Assembly (NCBI GenBank): GCA_003254925.1
Contig: QANZ01049438.1
Span: 9,936-73,935, forward strand
Reading direction: 5' to 3'
Length of the DNA stretch: 64,000 bases
Source: Chamaecrista fasciculata
Taxonomy: Eukaryota > Streptophyta > Magnoliopsida > Fabales > Fabaceae
How positions within the stretch are numbered: position 1 is the first letter of the stretch; each line of letters begins with the position of its first letter. Under the pieces are notes generated by a model. That model saw nothing but the letters and a program-made list of their open reading frames with translations. It searched no databases and had not been told where the DNA came from. Both the position numbers and the translations under genes were made by a program. This document shows, in pieces, positions 10,416-21,404 of this stretch.

Positions 10416-11930
10416 TTAGGTACATTCATCAATGCGTCTAATCCCCATCGACGTTACATGTCGTTCATGTACGACCCTCGCAAGAGGTTTTGTAAGAGGA
10501 TCGGCAACATTATCCTCGCCTGCTACTTTACATATCTTAATATCTCCTCTATCAGCTATTTCTCTGACAAGGTGATAACGTCTGAGTATATGTTTGGTCC
10601 TTTGGTGGGACCGGGGCTCCTTAACTTGTGCAATAGCCCCACTATTGTCACAATATAAGGTAACGGGATCAGCAATGGACGGAACCACTCCAAGCTCAGT
10701 GATGAACTTCCTAATCCATACAGCCTCCTTCGCTGCATCTGATGCTGCAATGTACTCAGACTCCGTTGTAGAATCAGCAATCGTGCTCTGTTTGGAACTC
10801 TTCCAACTCACGCTGCCACCGTTCAGGAGAAACACATATCCTGACTGCGATTTAAAGTCGTCTTGATCGGTTTGGAAACTGGCGTCAGTGTAACCAGTTA
10901 CACTCAACTCCTCATCAGTTCCACCGTAAACCAAGAACTCATCCTTAGTTCTTCTTAAGTACTTAAGGATGTTTTTGACAGCGGTCCAATGATCCTCTCC
11001 AGGGTCTTGTTGGAACCGGCTTGTCATGCTTAGGGCAAATGATACATCAGGTCGAGTACACAGCATGGCATACATAATGGATCCAATTGCCGAAGCATAA
11101 GGGATGCCACTCATGCGCCCTCGCTCAACAAGTGTCTTTGGACACTGTTTCTTGCTAAGGGTCAAGCCATGATTCATCGGAATGAATCCCTTCTTGGAAT
11201 CTTGCATACTGAACCTTTTCAGTATCTTATCCAAGTATGTACTCTGACTCAATCCGAGAAGCCTTCGAGGTCTATCTCTATAGATCTTGATGCCTAGAAT
11301 ATAGGCAGCTTCTCCTAAGTCCTTCATTGAGAATGATTTTCCCAACCAAGATTTCACAATCTCTAAGGTTGGAATATCATTTCCAATGAGCAATATGTCA
11401 TCGACATATAGCACCAAGAACACAATTGTGCTCCCACTAACCTTCTTGTAAACACAAGGTTCATCTTCGTTTTGTGAGAAGCCAAACTCTTTAACTACCT
11501 CATCAAAACGATGATTCCAACTCCGGGATGCTTGCTTCAATCCATAAATGGATCTCTGAAGCTTGCATACCTTCTCTGGTTCCTCTGGACATACAAACCC
11601 CTCAGGTTGTGTCATGTACACATCCTCGAGCAGCCTTCCGTTAAGGAACGCTGTTTTGACATCCATCTGCCATATCTCATAGTCATAATATGCGGCTATG
11701 GCAAGGAGGATCCTAATGGACTTGGCCATTGCAACGGGCGAAAACGTTTCGTCATAGTCTATACCATGACGTTGCGTAAATCCCTTCGCAACTAGCCTCG
11801 CCTTGAAGATGCTGACATTGCCATCCATATCTGTTTTCTCTTTGAAAACCCACTTGCACCCTACGGGTTTTACCCCTTCAGGTGGAGCGACCAAGGTCCA
11901 TACCTTGTTGTCGAACATAGATTGCATCAT
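10416..11930 (-). pseudogene. Copia reverse transcriptase - RNase H, without upstream pol domains
   Basis: An uninterrupted 504-residue frame. The reverse transcriptase has the KARLVAKG and DVKTAFLNG (about residues 90-98) motifs and the YVDD catalytic motif at 175-178. RNase H follows, with the SGYVF, DSTTESEY and CDNSGA motifs and the conserved KHI segment, ending close to the polypurine tract. These enzymes copy the element RNA and degrade the RNA strand. The frame starts only about 60 bp after the start of a truncated LTR (11937-11998), so the rest of the LTR, gag, protease and integrase have been deleted. The domain itself shows no stop or frameshift, which suggests the deletion is fairly recent. 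Confidence 0.9.
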
Positions 11931-11936
11931 AGATTA

Positions 11937-11998
11937 ATAATATGTTCACAACATATTTATCAAATAAAATGATTGGCCCTAGGGCACAATCTCCAACA
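11937..11998 (-). repeat. Truncated Copia 5' LTR (first ~60 bp)
   Basis: On the minus strand this begins TGTTGGAGATTGTGCCCTAG at 11998 and matches the first ~60 bp of the complete LTR at 10366, with one difference in the first six bases. It is then joined directly to reverse transcriptase coding sequence, marking the left edge of a large internal deletion. Confidence 0.8.
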
Positions 11999-12109
11999 GA
12001 GAAGCCATAATCGGAGATTATGCCGAAATGGGTAAGTCCGAATTTGACCGAAGACGAGGTGTAGATGAGCCAGGTTTGGTTGTTGTTGAGTTGAAGAGTG
12101 TGTTTGCTG
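11999..12109. other. GC-rich segment inside the TIR element, left part
   Basis: Together with 12671-12747 this forms a continuous GC-richer segment once the hAT MITE is discounted. It is unlike the AT-rich surroundings and could be a captured gene fragment, as is common in Mutator-like elements. I cannot recognise a protein in it. Confidence 0.35.
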
Positions 12110-12662
12110 CAAGGTTATTAAAACCGGACCGGTCATTGAACCGGCCGAAGGAGGGTTTCAAGGTTCAATGGTTCAACCGGGGTCTAACCGGGGTAGGACC
12201 GTTGACAAATAAATAAATTAAAAATAATAAAAAAACCTATATATGATAAAATTTTAATTCAAATATTCATAATTAGGTTAAAAAATACAATCATAACATT
12301 AATATATTAATACAATTTTCCTAAATTAACATGAATTAATATAGAGATAATCAATTTTCATAATGTTCATCAATATAAAATCATCAAGTGACATTTTATG
12401 ATCACTTTCTCTATCAAATTTTGGTTCATAATCAACATTCTTTAAGATTTGACCAATAATTATAAAAAAAGACCAAAAAAATCAAAAAACAAAATAAAAA
12501 AATAAACCAGGACCGGTTCAACCGGTTTGCCTCCGGTTCAGGCCGGTTTCACCGTTTTTTGGCTGGTTCCCTCCGGTTCTCTGTCTGGCCGGTTATTAAG
12601 ACGACTCGGACCGACCTAATGGCCGGTTGGACCGCCGGTCCGGTCCGGTTTTAATAACCCTG
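12110..12662. mobile_element. hAT-type MITE with 8 bp target duplication
   Basis: The element is 553 bp. Its ends are CAAGGTTATTAAAACCGG on the left and the inverted CAGGGTTATTAAAACCGG on the right, followed inward by repeated CCGG-rich words. It is flanked by perfect 8 bp direct repeats GTTTGCTG (12102-12109 and 12663-12670), which is diagnostic of the hAT superfamily. The interior is AT-rich and has no transposase. It inserted into the GC-rich segment of the larger TIR element. Confidence 0.9.
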
Positions 12663-13273
12663 GTTTGCTGTGAGACTCGCCGGAGGAGGAGAAGGCGACG
12701 TCATCCACCTCGGTTTCAATCTCCACCGTCCACGACGTCTTCAACCTAGCTTTAAAATTAGACCCAATTCCTATATCTTGGCACTCCACACACGAAGTCA
12801 AACGAGATTCCTATCAAGAAATTGTGTTGGCTCTCTCTCTCTGATAGAGAGAGAGTGAAGGGTGAAATTTCGTTTATTATTACGAAAATTTTCTTTTTTT
12901 GCGTCAAAATTCTCTCATACAAATAGGGAGTCAAACGCATAAAAATTAACAGCTAGGGTCTTAAAATAGTATTTTAGCCTAAATTTCCGTTAAATTTTAG
13001 ACGAAAATATACCTTAGGACCCTTTTTGTTAACGGAGCAAACCACATGCCCTTATTTGACACTTTTTAAACCACAGGGACTCTATCTGAAAATGGGTCAA
13101 ACCACAGGGATCCTTATTTGACACTTTTACACTTTCTTAAAATTAACTACTAATATATATTTTATAATTTTACACAAAAATAAACTCTTAAATAATTTCA
13201 TGTTATTTTTATTATTTTTATTACAGTTTATATAAGTTTAACATCAATAGCTTAACAATAGATAATCTCACAT

Positions 13274-13325
13274 CAGGGCCTTTATGGTCTTTGAGCCCGT
13301 TTCTGTACAAAAAAAAGAAAAGAAA
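13274..13325 (+). mobile_element. 52 bp retroposed insert with 14 bp target duplication
   Basis: The insert contains TTTATGGTCTTTGAGCCCG and ends in an A-rich tail (AAAAAAAAGAAAAGAAA). It is flanked by perfect 14 bp direct repeats AGATAATCTCACAT (13260-13273 and 13326-13339). Unit 1 has a single uninterrupted copy of that word at about 2215-2230. The tail and target duplication indicate LINE-type retroposition of a very short fragment, perhaps a SINE 3' end. Confidence 0.7.
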
Positions 13326-13794
13326 AGATAATCTCACATTAATACTATTATTTATAGACTAGGGGTAAATTAGTTAGGGATCATCATTTAGTTAAAGAAA
13401 AGTTAGGGATCATCATCAATAAAGTATACATAGGGTATAATTAATTATGAGTCTTAGATTTGTACTCATATTTGATCATTATCAAAATTAATTTATATTT
13501 TCAGACTCTACAAAATAGTTAAAAATCGAGTAAACTAAATAATTTGAATCTTAAAAATTATCTAGTTGACATGCAACTTGATCTCCAAAAAATGGAAATA
13601 TATAATTTAACCTCTGAAAAAATTTAAATAATATACTTTTTAGTCATTTAAATAGGCTAAAAGGTATACCATTTAATTTTTTCAAAGACGAGTATATCAT
13701 TTATTTCTTTCAGAGGTTGGATCCATTATAGGGTAATGCCCTAAAGTGAGTGCATCCTAACCTTCGGCTATATCTCAATTATTGAGAGTTGATT

Positions 13795-14185
13795 ATGGGA
13801 GTGTATCTTCTACCATACTTATTTTGGTGTTGTCTTTGCTGTATGATAATCTAAACCGTTCATTAAATCTAGTGGCTCACCTAACGCCACGTGTCCATTT
13901 TTATTTTCATATGTTTTCACACTCAATTATTTCCCATTTCCATTCTTCTCTCTGCTTGGCCTCCATCAATACCTTCTTCGTTTGGCTTTTCATTCTCCAC
14001 GATTCTTCCTTCTTCTGTACATCTTTTCCTTCCAATGTTGAAACATCCTCGTGGAGGCGACAGAGGTAGATATGTTGTCGATGCCGACGCGGAGGAGGAG
14101 GTGGATGTCGCGGAAGTTGAGATCGATCTTGAGGCAAAAATTAAAGTGGCGGAGTAGATGGAGGAGTAGGAGAAGTCATATAAAT
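13795..14185. other. Unit 2-specific segment
   Basis: The sequence between TTGAGAGTTGATTATGGG and the shared ATAAATTAATTAGGTGG is absent from unit 1. It includes a GC-richer part (14040-14160) with overlapping open frames in both strands, none of which I recognise. It could be an insertion in unit 2 or a loss in unit 1. Confidence 0.4.
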
Positions 14186-15093
14186 ATGTTATAAATTAAT
14201 TAGGTGGTTGTTTGATTTGGATGTTCTGAAAACGTGGAAGATCAACAAAACCAAATTTAAAGCGAAGAGTAGTATTGAAGGATCAACACAGTAAGGCACA
14301 AAAGAAGGACAATTTCTTTTCAACCTCAGAGATCACAATTTTTCTTTTGGGATTTTGGATCTTTGTTTAATTTGGGTTGTGAGGCCATTGATTTCTGATA
14401 TCACGTTGAGATTTGATGGTTCTAACCTAAGTTTTTGGGTATAAGTGTGAAGATGATACTATTTGACTAATAATAATGTCTAGGTAATTTAATATAATAT
14501 CCTCTCAGACTCTCACATTATATAATATATTTTAACTTTTTCTTATTTCTTTAATGTAAGATGTTATATAACATTAATTCTCTCTCGAGTTCAATTGTCT
14601 TAGCCTTGTTGTATCTTGTCTCATGATCAGACTCATGTTCCTTTTTCTAAATTGAAGAGGTCTGATGTCTTTTTCATTTTAATCTATTCTTTTCTTTTGT
14701 TTCGATTGTGAGACCATTGGGCTCTGATACCATATTGAGATTTGATAGTCGGTTTAGTATAACATTCTCTCACATTATATCTTTTTTAACTTTATTTTGT
14801 TCTAACATAAATATTTATGTCCTAACATATGTGATCTACATCAATGTCGTTGCATGGTCATCTTTTGAAAGAGTGACATTTCCTTTAAAAGAAAATAATT
14901 TATAAATCAAAATCAGTTACAACTTACAATAAAACTGAAATCACAATAATGCATGTTTTCTCTGAATTGGAAACAAAACAAAACAAAAAGAACGACAGTT
15001 AATGAAAATAGATGTAGTGAGAGATCCCAGGACATATATATATATATATATATATCTAAATGGCCGTGTAAGTATGTGAATAGAGAGAAATGA

Positions 15094-15510
15094 TCAAGCA
15101 GCAAGTCGAGTAATGGACTCTCGTTGAACAGCCTTCATGAGGAGGCTATCATGTTCTAGAACCATCTGAAGTGGAAGAAAGCCTATTCCATTAGCCATAG
15201 CCATCATCATTTTCTTGGTTTCCTCTTTGAACTCTGCGAAATCAACTCTGCCATTCAAGTCATGATCAAACTGTGCGAACAGCGAGTGGTACACACGCGC
15301 CAATTCATGAGGCTCAGTCTTCACATCAATCCCAAAGTGAGTCTCAAACACACGAAGCCTCTCAAGTTCCTTCAACATCTCACCGTACGAAAGAAGCCCA
15401 TCTTTGTCTGCATCAAGCGAACCAAACAAATCTCTCACTGAAACATGAAATGCTTCCTCGTCTTCCACGAACTTCACAATCGTCGCACCGTCCAAGATTT
15501 CTACGCTCAT
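15094..15510 (-). CDS. EF-hand calcium-binding protein, copy 2
   Basis: A 138-residue intronless frame, 135 of 138 residues identical to copy 1. Both EF-hand loops keep all ligand residues: 33-44 (with Lys36 in place of Asn) and 82-93. Arg26 replaces Ser and Ser132 replaces Cys. It is cytosolic or nuclear by default, since there is no targeting signal, and probably binds calcium; the downstream partner is unknown. The start at 15510 matches that of copy 1. A conserved TATA box (15622-15628) lies upstream. The insertion at 5503-13122 is downstream of this gene, so its coding region and promoter are undisturbed. Confidence 0.85.
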   Translation of the reverse strand: MSVEILDGATIVKFVEDEEAFHVSVRDLFGSLDADKDGLLSYGEMLKELERLRVFETHFGIDVKTEPHELARVYHSLFAQFDHDLNGRVDFAEFKEETKKMMMAMANGIGFLPLQMVLEHDSLLMKAVQRESITRLAA

Positions 15511-15621
15511 CTTTGATTAGCTTTTCAGTAATAATCACACAAAATTTGCCTAATTGAGGAATTCGAATGAATATTTGTAATTCTCTGGATTTGACGAGAG
15601 GGTAATGCATTGTCACATGCA

Positions 15622-15628
15622 TTTATAG
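15622..15628 (-). promoter_or_regulatory. TATA box of EF-hand copy 2
   Basis: CTATAAA on the minus strand about 112 bp upstream of the start codon, in sequence aligned with the copy 1 promoter. The spacing differs because copy 2 has an extra TGTCACATGCA-type stretch between TATA and start. Confidence 0.55.
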
Positions 15629-16340
15629 GAACGGACAATGTCGGTTGCGTAGAAAGTATCAAAAGGGCAGTCGTATGTAGTTTTCTTGCAGCCCAGGTTT
15701 GTTAAAAGTGGGTCTTCTCGAAGTTCCAACGTCTCATGTTTTATGACCGTTGGTTCAACTTTCGTCCCATAGTTTTATTTTCTAGAGAACCCCACTAACT
15801 TCGTTATTGTTTCAATAAGTTTGGTTCCCCATTTGCATCCGCGTGATAGTTAGAAATTAAAAATTATTGTCTCAAGTCTCAACAGAAAAGTGACGTCTAT
15901 ATATACATGCGAGGTTTATTATAAAGAATATGACCCAGTTTTCTAAGTTCAATACTTCAAATCATGTAACTTTGCAAGTGGCTATATTTATAAATGTAGT
16001 ATATATATATATATATGGCATAAATTCCTTATGGTCATGTGAAATAAACTATTAGAAAAATTGTTTGACATCTTATATATAAAAAAGCTTAATTACTTAT
16101 TGGCCAAAAAAAAAAAGCTTAATTACTTCAATTTTCGGTAAGTTGGTTTTACCATTTTCAATTAAAGACATGGATTAAATAGTTTCTACTTAAATTAAAG
16201 ACATCTCTGTGTTGGAGGAAATTAAACTTGTGGTTGTGTAGCAGAGGGAACACAAAGCAGTACCTTTTGTGAATCGGTGGGCTTCCAAGAATCAGTTGGC
16301 TTGTCGGAGTTGGAGGTCCAACCAAAACTTTAGAGTGAAA

Positions 16341-16654
16341 ATGGGTGGAATTTCATTTAACCTAGATCTGAAAGCAGGAAATAATGAGAGAGATGATATG
16401 ACAAGTTGATGAGCAGAAAAATGTGAAAAATTATGAAAAACAAATGGTCTTAAATATATTTTTTACTCTGATTTAATTTTATTTGTTGATATTATTAATT
16501 GAGTAAAAAACTCATAAAAGGTAATTTGTAACTTCAAACTCATCACTTTCATATTTAAAATGAGAGAAATATAATAAATTTTGTTTATTTTATTTTGAAA
16601 TGAATGACCGACTTTCCAAACTTAATTTGACATTGTTTGCTGATGGTTTTAATC
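16341..16654. other. Intergenic, AT-rich
   Basis: No gene, repeat boundary or motif recognised here. Confidence 0.5.
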
Positions 16655-16979
16655 TTTTTTTTTTTTGATAAAGAGACGAAATTTGATTAAACAAAAAGCA
16701 GTAACATAGGGGGCATATCAGATGAGGATATACAGCTCAACTACAGCTAGAGAAAACAGAAGAATTACAAGGCAAAACATTACAGTCCATAAGAGATGTA
16801 TTCTGATGTCTGCATTACATGTTCTAGGGAAAGAAAAATGCATGAAATTGTAAAGACAAGGAAGATAAATAAAGCTAGGCATAGTAGAGAATATTGTTTT
16901 AGGACATAAGGAAGAACGAGCCCAATTAGCTAAGGAATCCGCCGGCTGATTTGCTTCTCTGAAGATATGTTGAATACTA

Positions 16980-17485
16980 GATTCTTCAAATTGTTGCAGG
17001 AAACATCTGAATCAGTGAGAAGAGATGATGATGAGATAGAGTAGTAGGGTCAGTTAAGAGTTGAACAGCAAGGTAGGAGTCTGTTTCAACTACAATATGT
17101 GTAATATTAAGGTCCCTTGCAAGTTGAAGGCCATGTAGAATACTCCATAGCTCTGCCTTAAGGATATTTCCTGTACCAAGAAAAACAGAGTAACCCGAAA
17201 ACCAGTTTTCATTATAATCTCTAATGATATACCTCCTGCTCCTATCATGTTATCCTTTGCTGAACCATCACAGTTTAGTTTGAAAAAAGGAGGAGAGGGT
17301 TTAGTCCAATTTATGAAGTAAGTGACTGAAGGGGGTTTTGGTGTGGAATAAGAAGAGTGAAGATAGAAGAATTCAACTGCTTCAGCTTTGCTAGAGTTAA
17401 TAATAAGGGAAGGATTAAACTGTTTTTGGTTGAAGATGAAGTGATTTCTAGCAAGCCAAATATTTCGAATAATGATAATGAACAA
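16980..17485 (-). pseudogene. LINE RNase H region, frameshifted
   Basis: An RVT_3-type RNase H follows the reverse transcriptase in a different frame. FKLNCDGSAK is readable in the 17090-17485 frame. The next conserved pieces (KAELW, then ETDS, then the REANQPAD region) are readable only in another frame. The acidic catalytic residues are therefore still spelled out, but at least two frameshifts separate them. Confidence 0.7.
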
Positions 17486-17558
17486 GATAGACCAGGGGAT
17501 ATTGTGGATAAATTTATGATTGTGATTACATTGAGTTTTTAACCAAACAGGGAAGGGA

Positions 17559-19199
17559 CTAATTATTGCAAATAGAAGGGTCTAAAGAGTTCCAAATATG
17601 AGAAATTTTTGGACAAGTTCTAAAGATATGATCCAGGTCTTCAATGGTATCCTTACAAAGAAAACAGAGAGGAGAAGAAATACAGTTTTTATTATAAAGG
17701 TTAGAATTTGTAGGAATAGCATTATTAAAAAGATTCCAGATAAAGAGAGGATAGTGAGGTGGTAGTTTGATTTTCCAAATCCATGTAGGCTCAAAGGGTG
17801 GATAATCTTTAAAAAGAGAGAGGTAGGCTGAGGAGGAAGTGAATTGACCATTAGAAGTAGGGGACCAAGAGATAAAGTCTTGAATGGTATTTGTGAGATC
17901 ATAAGGGGTTGCCATGATCAGGTTAATAATATGTGTAGGAAGAACAAAGGGAATAAGATTGAGATTCAAATTGCCAGTTTGATTGAGGTAATAAGAGATA
18001 GTATAGGATATGTGATTGAGGGGAAGGGGACCAGTTAAGATGTTGGTGAGGGGGCCAACAGGGAGCCAGTGATGAGTCCAAAATTTAATAGTTTGACCAT
18101 TTCTGAGAATCCAAATGGAGTTATTTTTGTTGATATTATTGTCTTTATTAATACTTCTTCTAATAAAAGACTGATTTGAGGTTCTTTTTTCAAGATTATT
18201 ACCATATTTAAGTCTAAAGACAGTAGAGTAAAGGTTGGTTTTATTGGAGAGAATATTCCATCTAATTTTTGCTATAAAAGCCGCATTGATCTGATTAGCT
18301 TTTCTAATACCTAACCCACCAAGGAGTTTAGGGGTGGTAATAGTGTCCCATTTAAAATGGTGAACTTTCCTATTGAGATCATCATGACCCCAGAAGAAAT
18401 TACGAGTTATAGTATCAATTTTTTTGTGAATTGATTTTGGGAGGGAGAAGGATTGCATAGCATGAGCAGAAATAGAAGAAAGAGTTGAGTTGATAAGTTG
18501 GACTCTTCCAGCCATTGAGAGAGAGTTACGTTTCCAACCTTGGAGTTTAGAATATAGGTTATTAATGATAAAGTTAAAGTCAGAGTTTTTATAGGAGGGT
18601 TTGAGAGGAAGACCAAGATAGTTTCCAAGAGAAGAAGAGGTAGGAATATTCATATTATTGTTAACAAAATTTTTAAAAGAATTTGGAACAGTTTTAGAAT
18701 ACCAGATTTTGGATTTTTCCATGTTAAAGTGAAGATTAGAAGTTGCAGAGAATTGATGAAGGCAAGAGTGGATGGTGGAGACGTTTTTGGGGGTAGCTTT
18801 GGCAAAGAGTAAAATATCATCTGCAAAAAACAGATGCGAGAAGACTATATTGTTATTATTTCTACTGTTTGTAAAGGAAAAAGGATCCCAATTTTTTTTA
18901 ACAACTTCTTGGGTTATTTGTTGGTTGAGGCATTCCATAGCTAGAATAAAGAGATAGGGTAATAAAGGGTCACTTTGTCTAATGCCTCTTTGAGGTTTGA
19001 AGCTAGAAAGTTTTCTTCCATTAATAGTGGGAGTGTAGTAGAAGGATTGAAAAAGGGATTTTATAAGAGAGATCCAAAGATTAGGAAAGTTGAAAAGGGA
19101 GAGCATATGAAGGATAAAGTCCCAAGAGATAGTGTCAAAAGCTTTAGTGATATCTAATTTAATAACCATCCAACCAGTTTTTGATTTAGAAAGGTTCAT
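17559..19199 (-). pseudogene. LINE reverse transcriptase and zf-RVT region
   Basis: A 546-residue open stretch of non-LTR reverse transcriptase. It shows the D-I-T-K-A-F-D catalytic region near its start, the RGIRQSDPL segment (usually QGDPLSP), the FADDILLF catalytic motif, and the GNYLGLP and GWKRNSLSMAGR motifs. A C-terminal Cys-His zf-RVT segment contains CISSPLCFLC. The frame continues upstream of 19199 without a stop to about 19500, where a TGA replaces an expected Trp codon. Downstream it is frameshifted before RNase H. It is a decayed copy. Confidence 0.85.
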
Positions 19200-19679
19200 G
19201 GAGTGAATAATCTCGTATGCTGTAATAAAAAGATCATTAATATGTTTACCTTTTTGAAAAGCACCTTGGAAGGGAGATGTTAAACTAGGAAGAAAAGTTT
19301 TAAGTCTATTTGAGAGAAGTTTACCTAAAATTTTATAGTGGGTAAGGCAAAGTCCAATGGGTCTAAGATGAGAGGGTTTAGAGGCCTTCTTAATTTTAGG
19401 AATAAGACATAATATGGTATTACCCCAAGAGTGTGGGATTTGACCAGAATTAAAGATGCTTTTAATGAGAGAAGAGATTTGATCCTTTAAGGAAGATCAA
19501 TTTTTTTGATAGAAAATGGCATGTAAGCCATCTTCACCTTTAAGGGATGTAGATCAAAACAAGCAGTTTTAATTTCTAGGTCAGTAGGAGGGCAGGCTAG
19601 GATATTATTATGAGAGGCCGTGAGGGTTGGTAAGGAATTAAGGATAGGTGGAGTGAAGGAGGGGGGGGGGGGGGGGGGG

Positions 19680-20512
19680 NGTTCATCTTTCTACACCTAC
19701 TACTATTTACAGTTAAAAAGATAGAATTAGAGATGGGCAAAATTGATATTTAAACTATTTGGGCAACACGGACCTCTTCGCGTCTTCTCTTTATTTGCCC
19801 CAAGTGATACTTAAACCATTATCATCTTGTGGATGATGGAGGCTCTCAGACTGATGAATTGATTGAATTCTAGGTTTAATTATTTGTGAATGGGGTCGAA
19901 ATTTTCAGAAGCCAAAGTTGTTGTTGTTGGTAGGTGATGATGGATGATGGATGAAATTTGAGAAAAGATGGAAGAAGATGATGGATTCGGTTATGGTAAT
20001 AAACACTGCTGGTTTGGCCATTACTGTCACTAAGCATCCTTTTTTATCAAACAATCTTATAAAATAGATATGAAAATAATCCTACCTAATAATGAATCTC
20101 ACATGATATTTAATAATGAACCTCGCCTTTATGATTTATGTTATTGTTTGTAATAACTAATAATATTAGGAACAATATTTGTACCCAATATTTATTTACG
20201 GTTAATTTTATTTTCAAAGTTTCACGTGTTAATCAATTTTATCTTTTAATTATTTTTTTAATAAAGATTTAAAAATTCCATTGTGATTTTAATTACATAA
20301 AATTTGTCATTATTATTTAGGTAAAGTTAGAACAAATTAAAGAATAAAATCTATTAAAATATGAAACTTTAAGATCAAATTAAAATTGATAGTAAATAAA
20401 CATTAGAGACAAAATTAAAAATTAGTATAAAGTTTAAAGACAAGAAGGGTGATTTTACCTAATTTTTACTTAGTTTAATATTTCAAAAATAAAAAGTAAA
20501 TATATCCATGTA
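19680..20512. other. Intergenic, no gene seen
   Basis: AT-rich sequence following the N at 19680. I see no gene or clear repeat. Confidence 0.5.
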
Positions 20513-20521
20513 ATAAAATTT

Positions 20522-21404
20522 GGCAAATGACCCGTTGGTGCTCCTAATGTTTGGGGTCAATTTCAGTTATGCCCTCAACGTTTGTTTTATGTCAGTTATG
20601 CCCCCAATGATTCATATTGTTGTCAATTATACCTTAACCTCAATTTTTTTTGGCTAATTAAAGTCTTATTTTAGGTTTGCTCAAAGTTCCGTTTTGGTCC
20701 CTTAACTCAAAGTCCTTCATTCATCACCATCTTCACCACTATCACCACCACCGTCAGCAGCAGCAACACCACCGCCGCCGCCGCTGAGCTTTTCCGGCAA
20801 ACTTTTCGGCGCGATACATGGCGACTCTGGTGACTACGAAAACTCATAATTCAATGTTTTTTTTTTACCTCCTGAGTTCAATGACGGTCTCCGTTTTGCG
20901 AAAAAATAATTGGTATGCTGCCGAAAAATTACATATTCGCCGAAAAATTACATAATCGTCGAAAATCATATTTCTGATCATTTGTTCGCAAAATGTAGGT
21001 CGCCATTGAGCTCAGGAGGTCAAAAACCTTGGATTAGGAGTTTTTGTAGTCGTCGGGGTCGTTGTGTACCTAGCCGGAAAGTTCACTGGAGACGACGAAC
21101 CTCGCCGAAAAAGCTCGGTGGCGGCGGTAGCGGTGGTGCTGCTGTTGACGACGGTGGTGTTGTTGTTGTTGTTGCTGATGGTGGTGGTGGAGATGATGAT
21201 GAATGAAGGACTTTGAGCCGAGGGACCAAAACAGAACTTTGAGCAAACTTGAGGGACCAAAATAAGACTTTTGCAAAAAAAGTTGAGGTTATGATATAAT
21301 TGACAACAATGTAAAACATTGGTGGCATAACTGACATAGAACAAACGTGAAAGACATAACTAAAACTAACCCCAAAAGTTGAAGGCACTTACATGTCTTT
21401 CGTC
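20522..21404. mobile_element. Fold-back Mutator-like element with 9 bp target duplication
   Basis: Two long inverted arms (about 20522-20915 and 20960-21404) surround a loop of about 50 bp. The loop holds a repeated GCCGAAAAATTACATA-type word. The arms contain plant MULE-type words such as AAAGTTCCGTTTTGGTCC, and a GC-rich part with CAC/GGT triplet runs. Perfect 9 bp direct repeats ATAAAATTT flank the element (20513-20521 and 21405-21413), as expected for Mutator-like transposition. Glycine/valine-rich open frames in the arms are products of triplet repeats, not genes. Confidence 0.85.

Larger units (their letters stand above)
5503..13122. mobile_element. Mutator-like element with long TIRs, carrying nested insertions
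   Basis: About 5503-5822 and about 12748-13122 are inverted copies of each other. Shared words in order from the outside are a CTGAAAATGG-type word, 'GTTAACAAAAAGGGTC', 'TTTGACTCCC', 'ACGAAATTTCACCCTTC', a (CT)n tract and TTGGGTCTAATTTTAA. TIRs of 300-380 bp are typical of Mutator-like elements (established for MULEs). No transposase is visible, so it would be non-autonomous. A Copia composite and a hAT MITE lie inside. The expected 9 bp target duplication is not evident; instead the flanks share ~205 bp, so a more complex event (recombination between copies) is possible. Confidence 0.6.
13130..16340. repeat. Tandem segmental duplication, unit 2 (EF-hand unit)
   Basis: Matches unit 1 (1955-5177) including gene, promoter and flanks. 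It carries differences not found in unit 1: a 52 bp retroposed-looking insertion at 13274-13325 and about 390 bp of extra sequence at about 13795-14185. Unit 2 proper begins at about 5168 and is interrupted by the 5503-13122 insertion. Confidence 0.85.
16655..19679 (-). mobile_element. L1-type LINE, 5'-incomplete
   Basis: The element runs on the minus strand. The 3' end is marked by a poly(A) tail (poly-T at 16655-16666 on the plus strand) preceded by TTTCGTCTCTTTATCA. Upstream are a 3' untranslated region, an RNase H region, a zf-RVT cysteine/histidine region and the reverse transcriptase. The 5' part is missing at a 19-base G run and an N (19661-19680), so the true 5' extent is unknown and may be lost in the assembly. 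Confidence 0.85.

Noticed and set aside
13782-14157. Overlapping open frames on both strands in the unit 2-specific segment
   Set aside because: They are short, lack homology I can recognise, and overlap on both strands; there is no counterpart in unit 1.
20910-21388. Gly/Val/Asp-rich and His/Gln-rich open frames
   Set aside because: They come from triplet repeats in the arms of the fold-back element.
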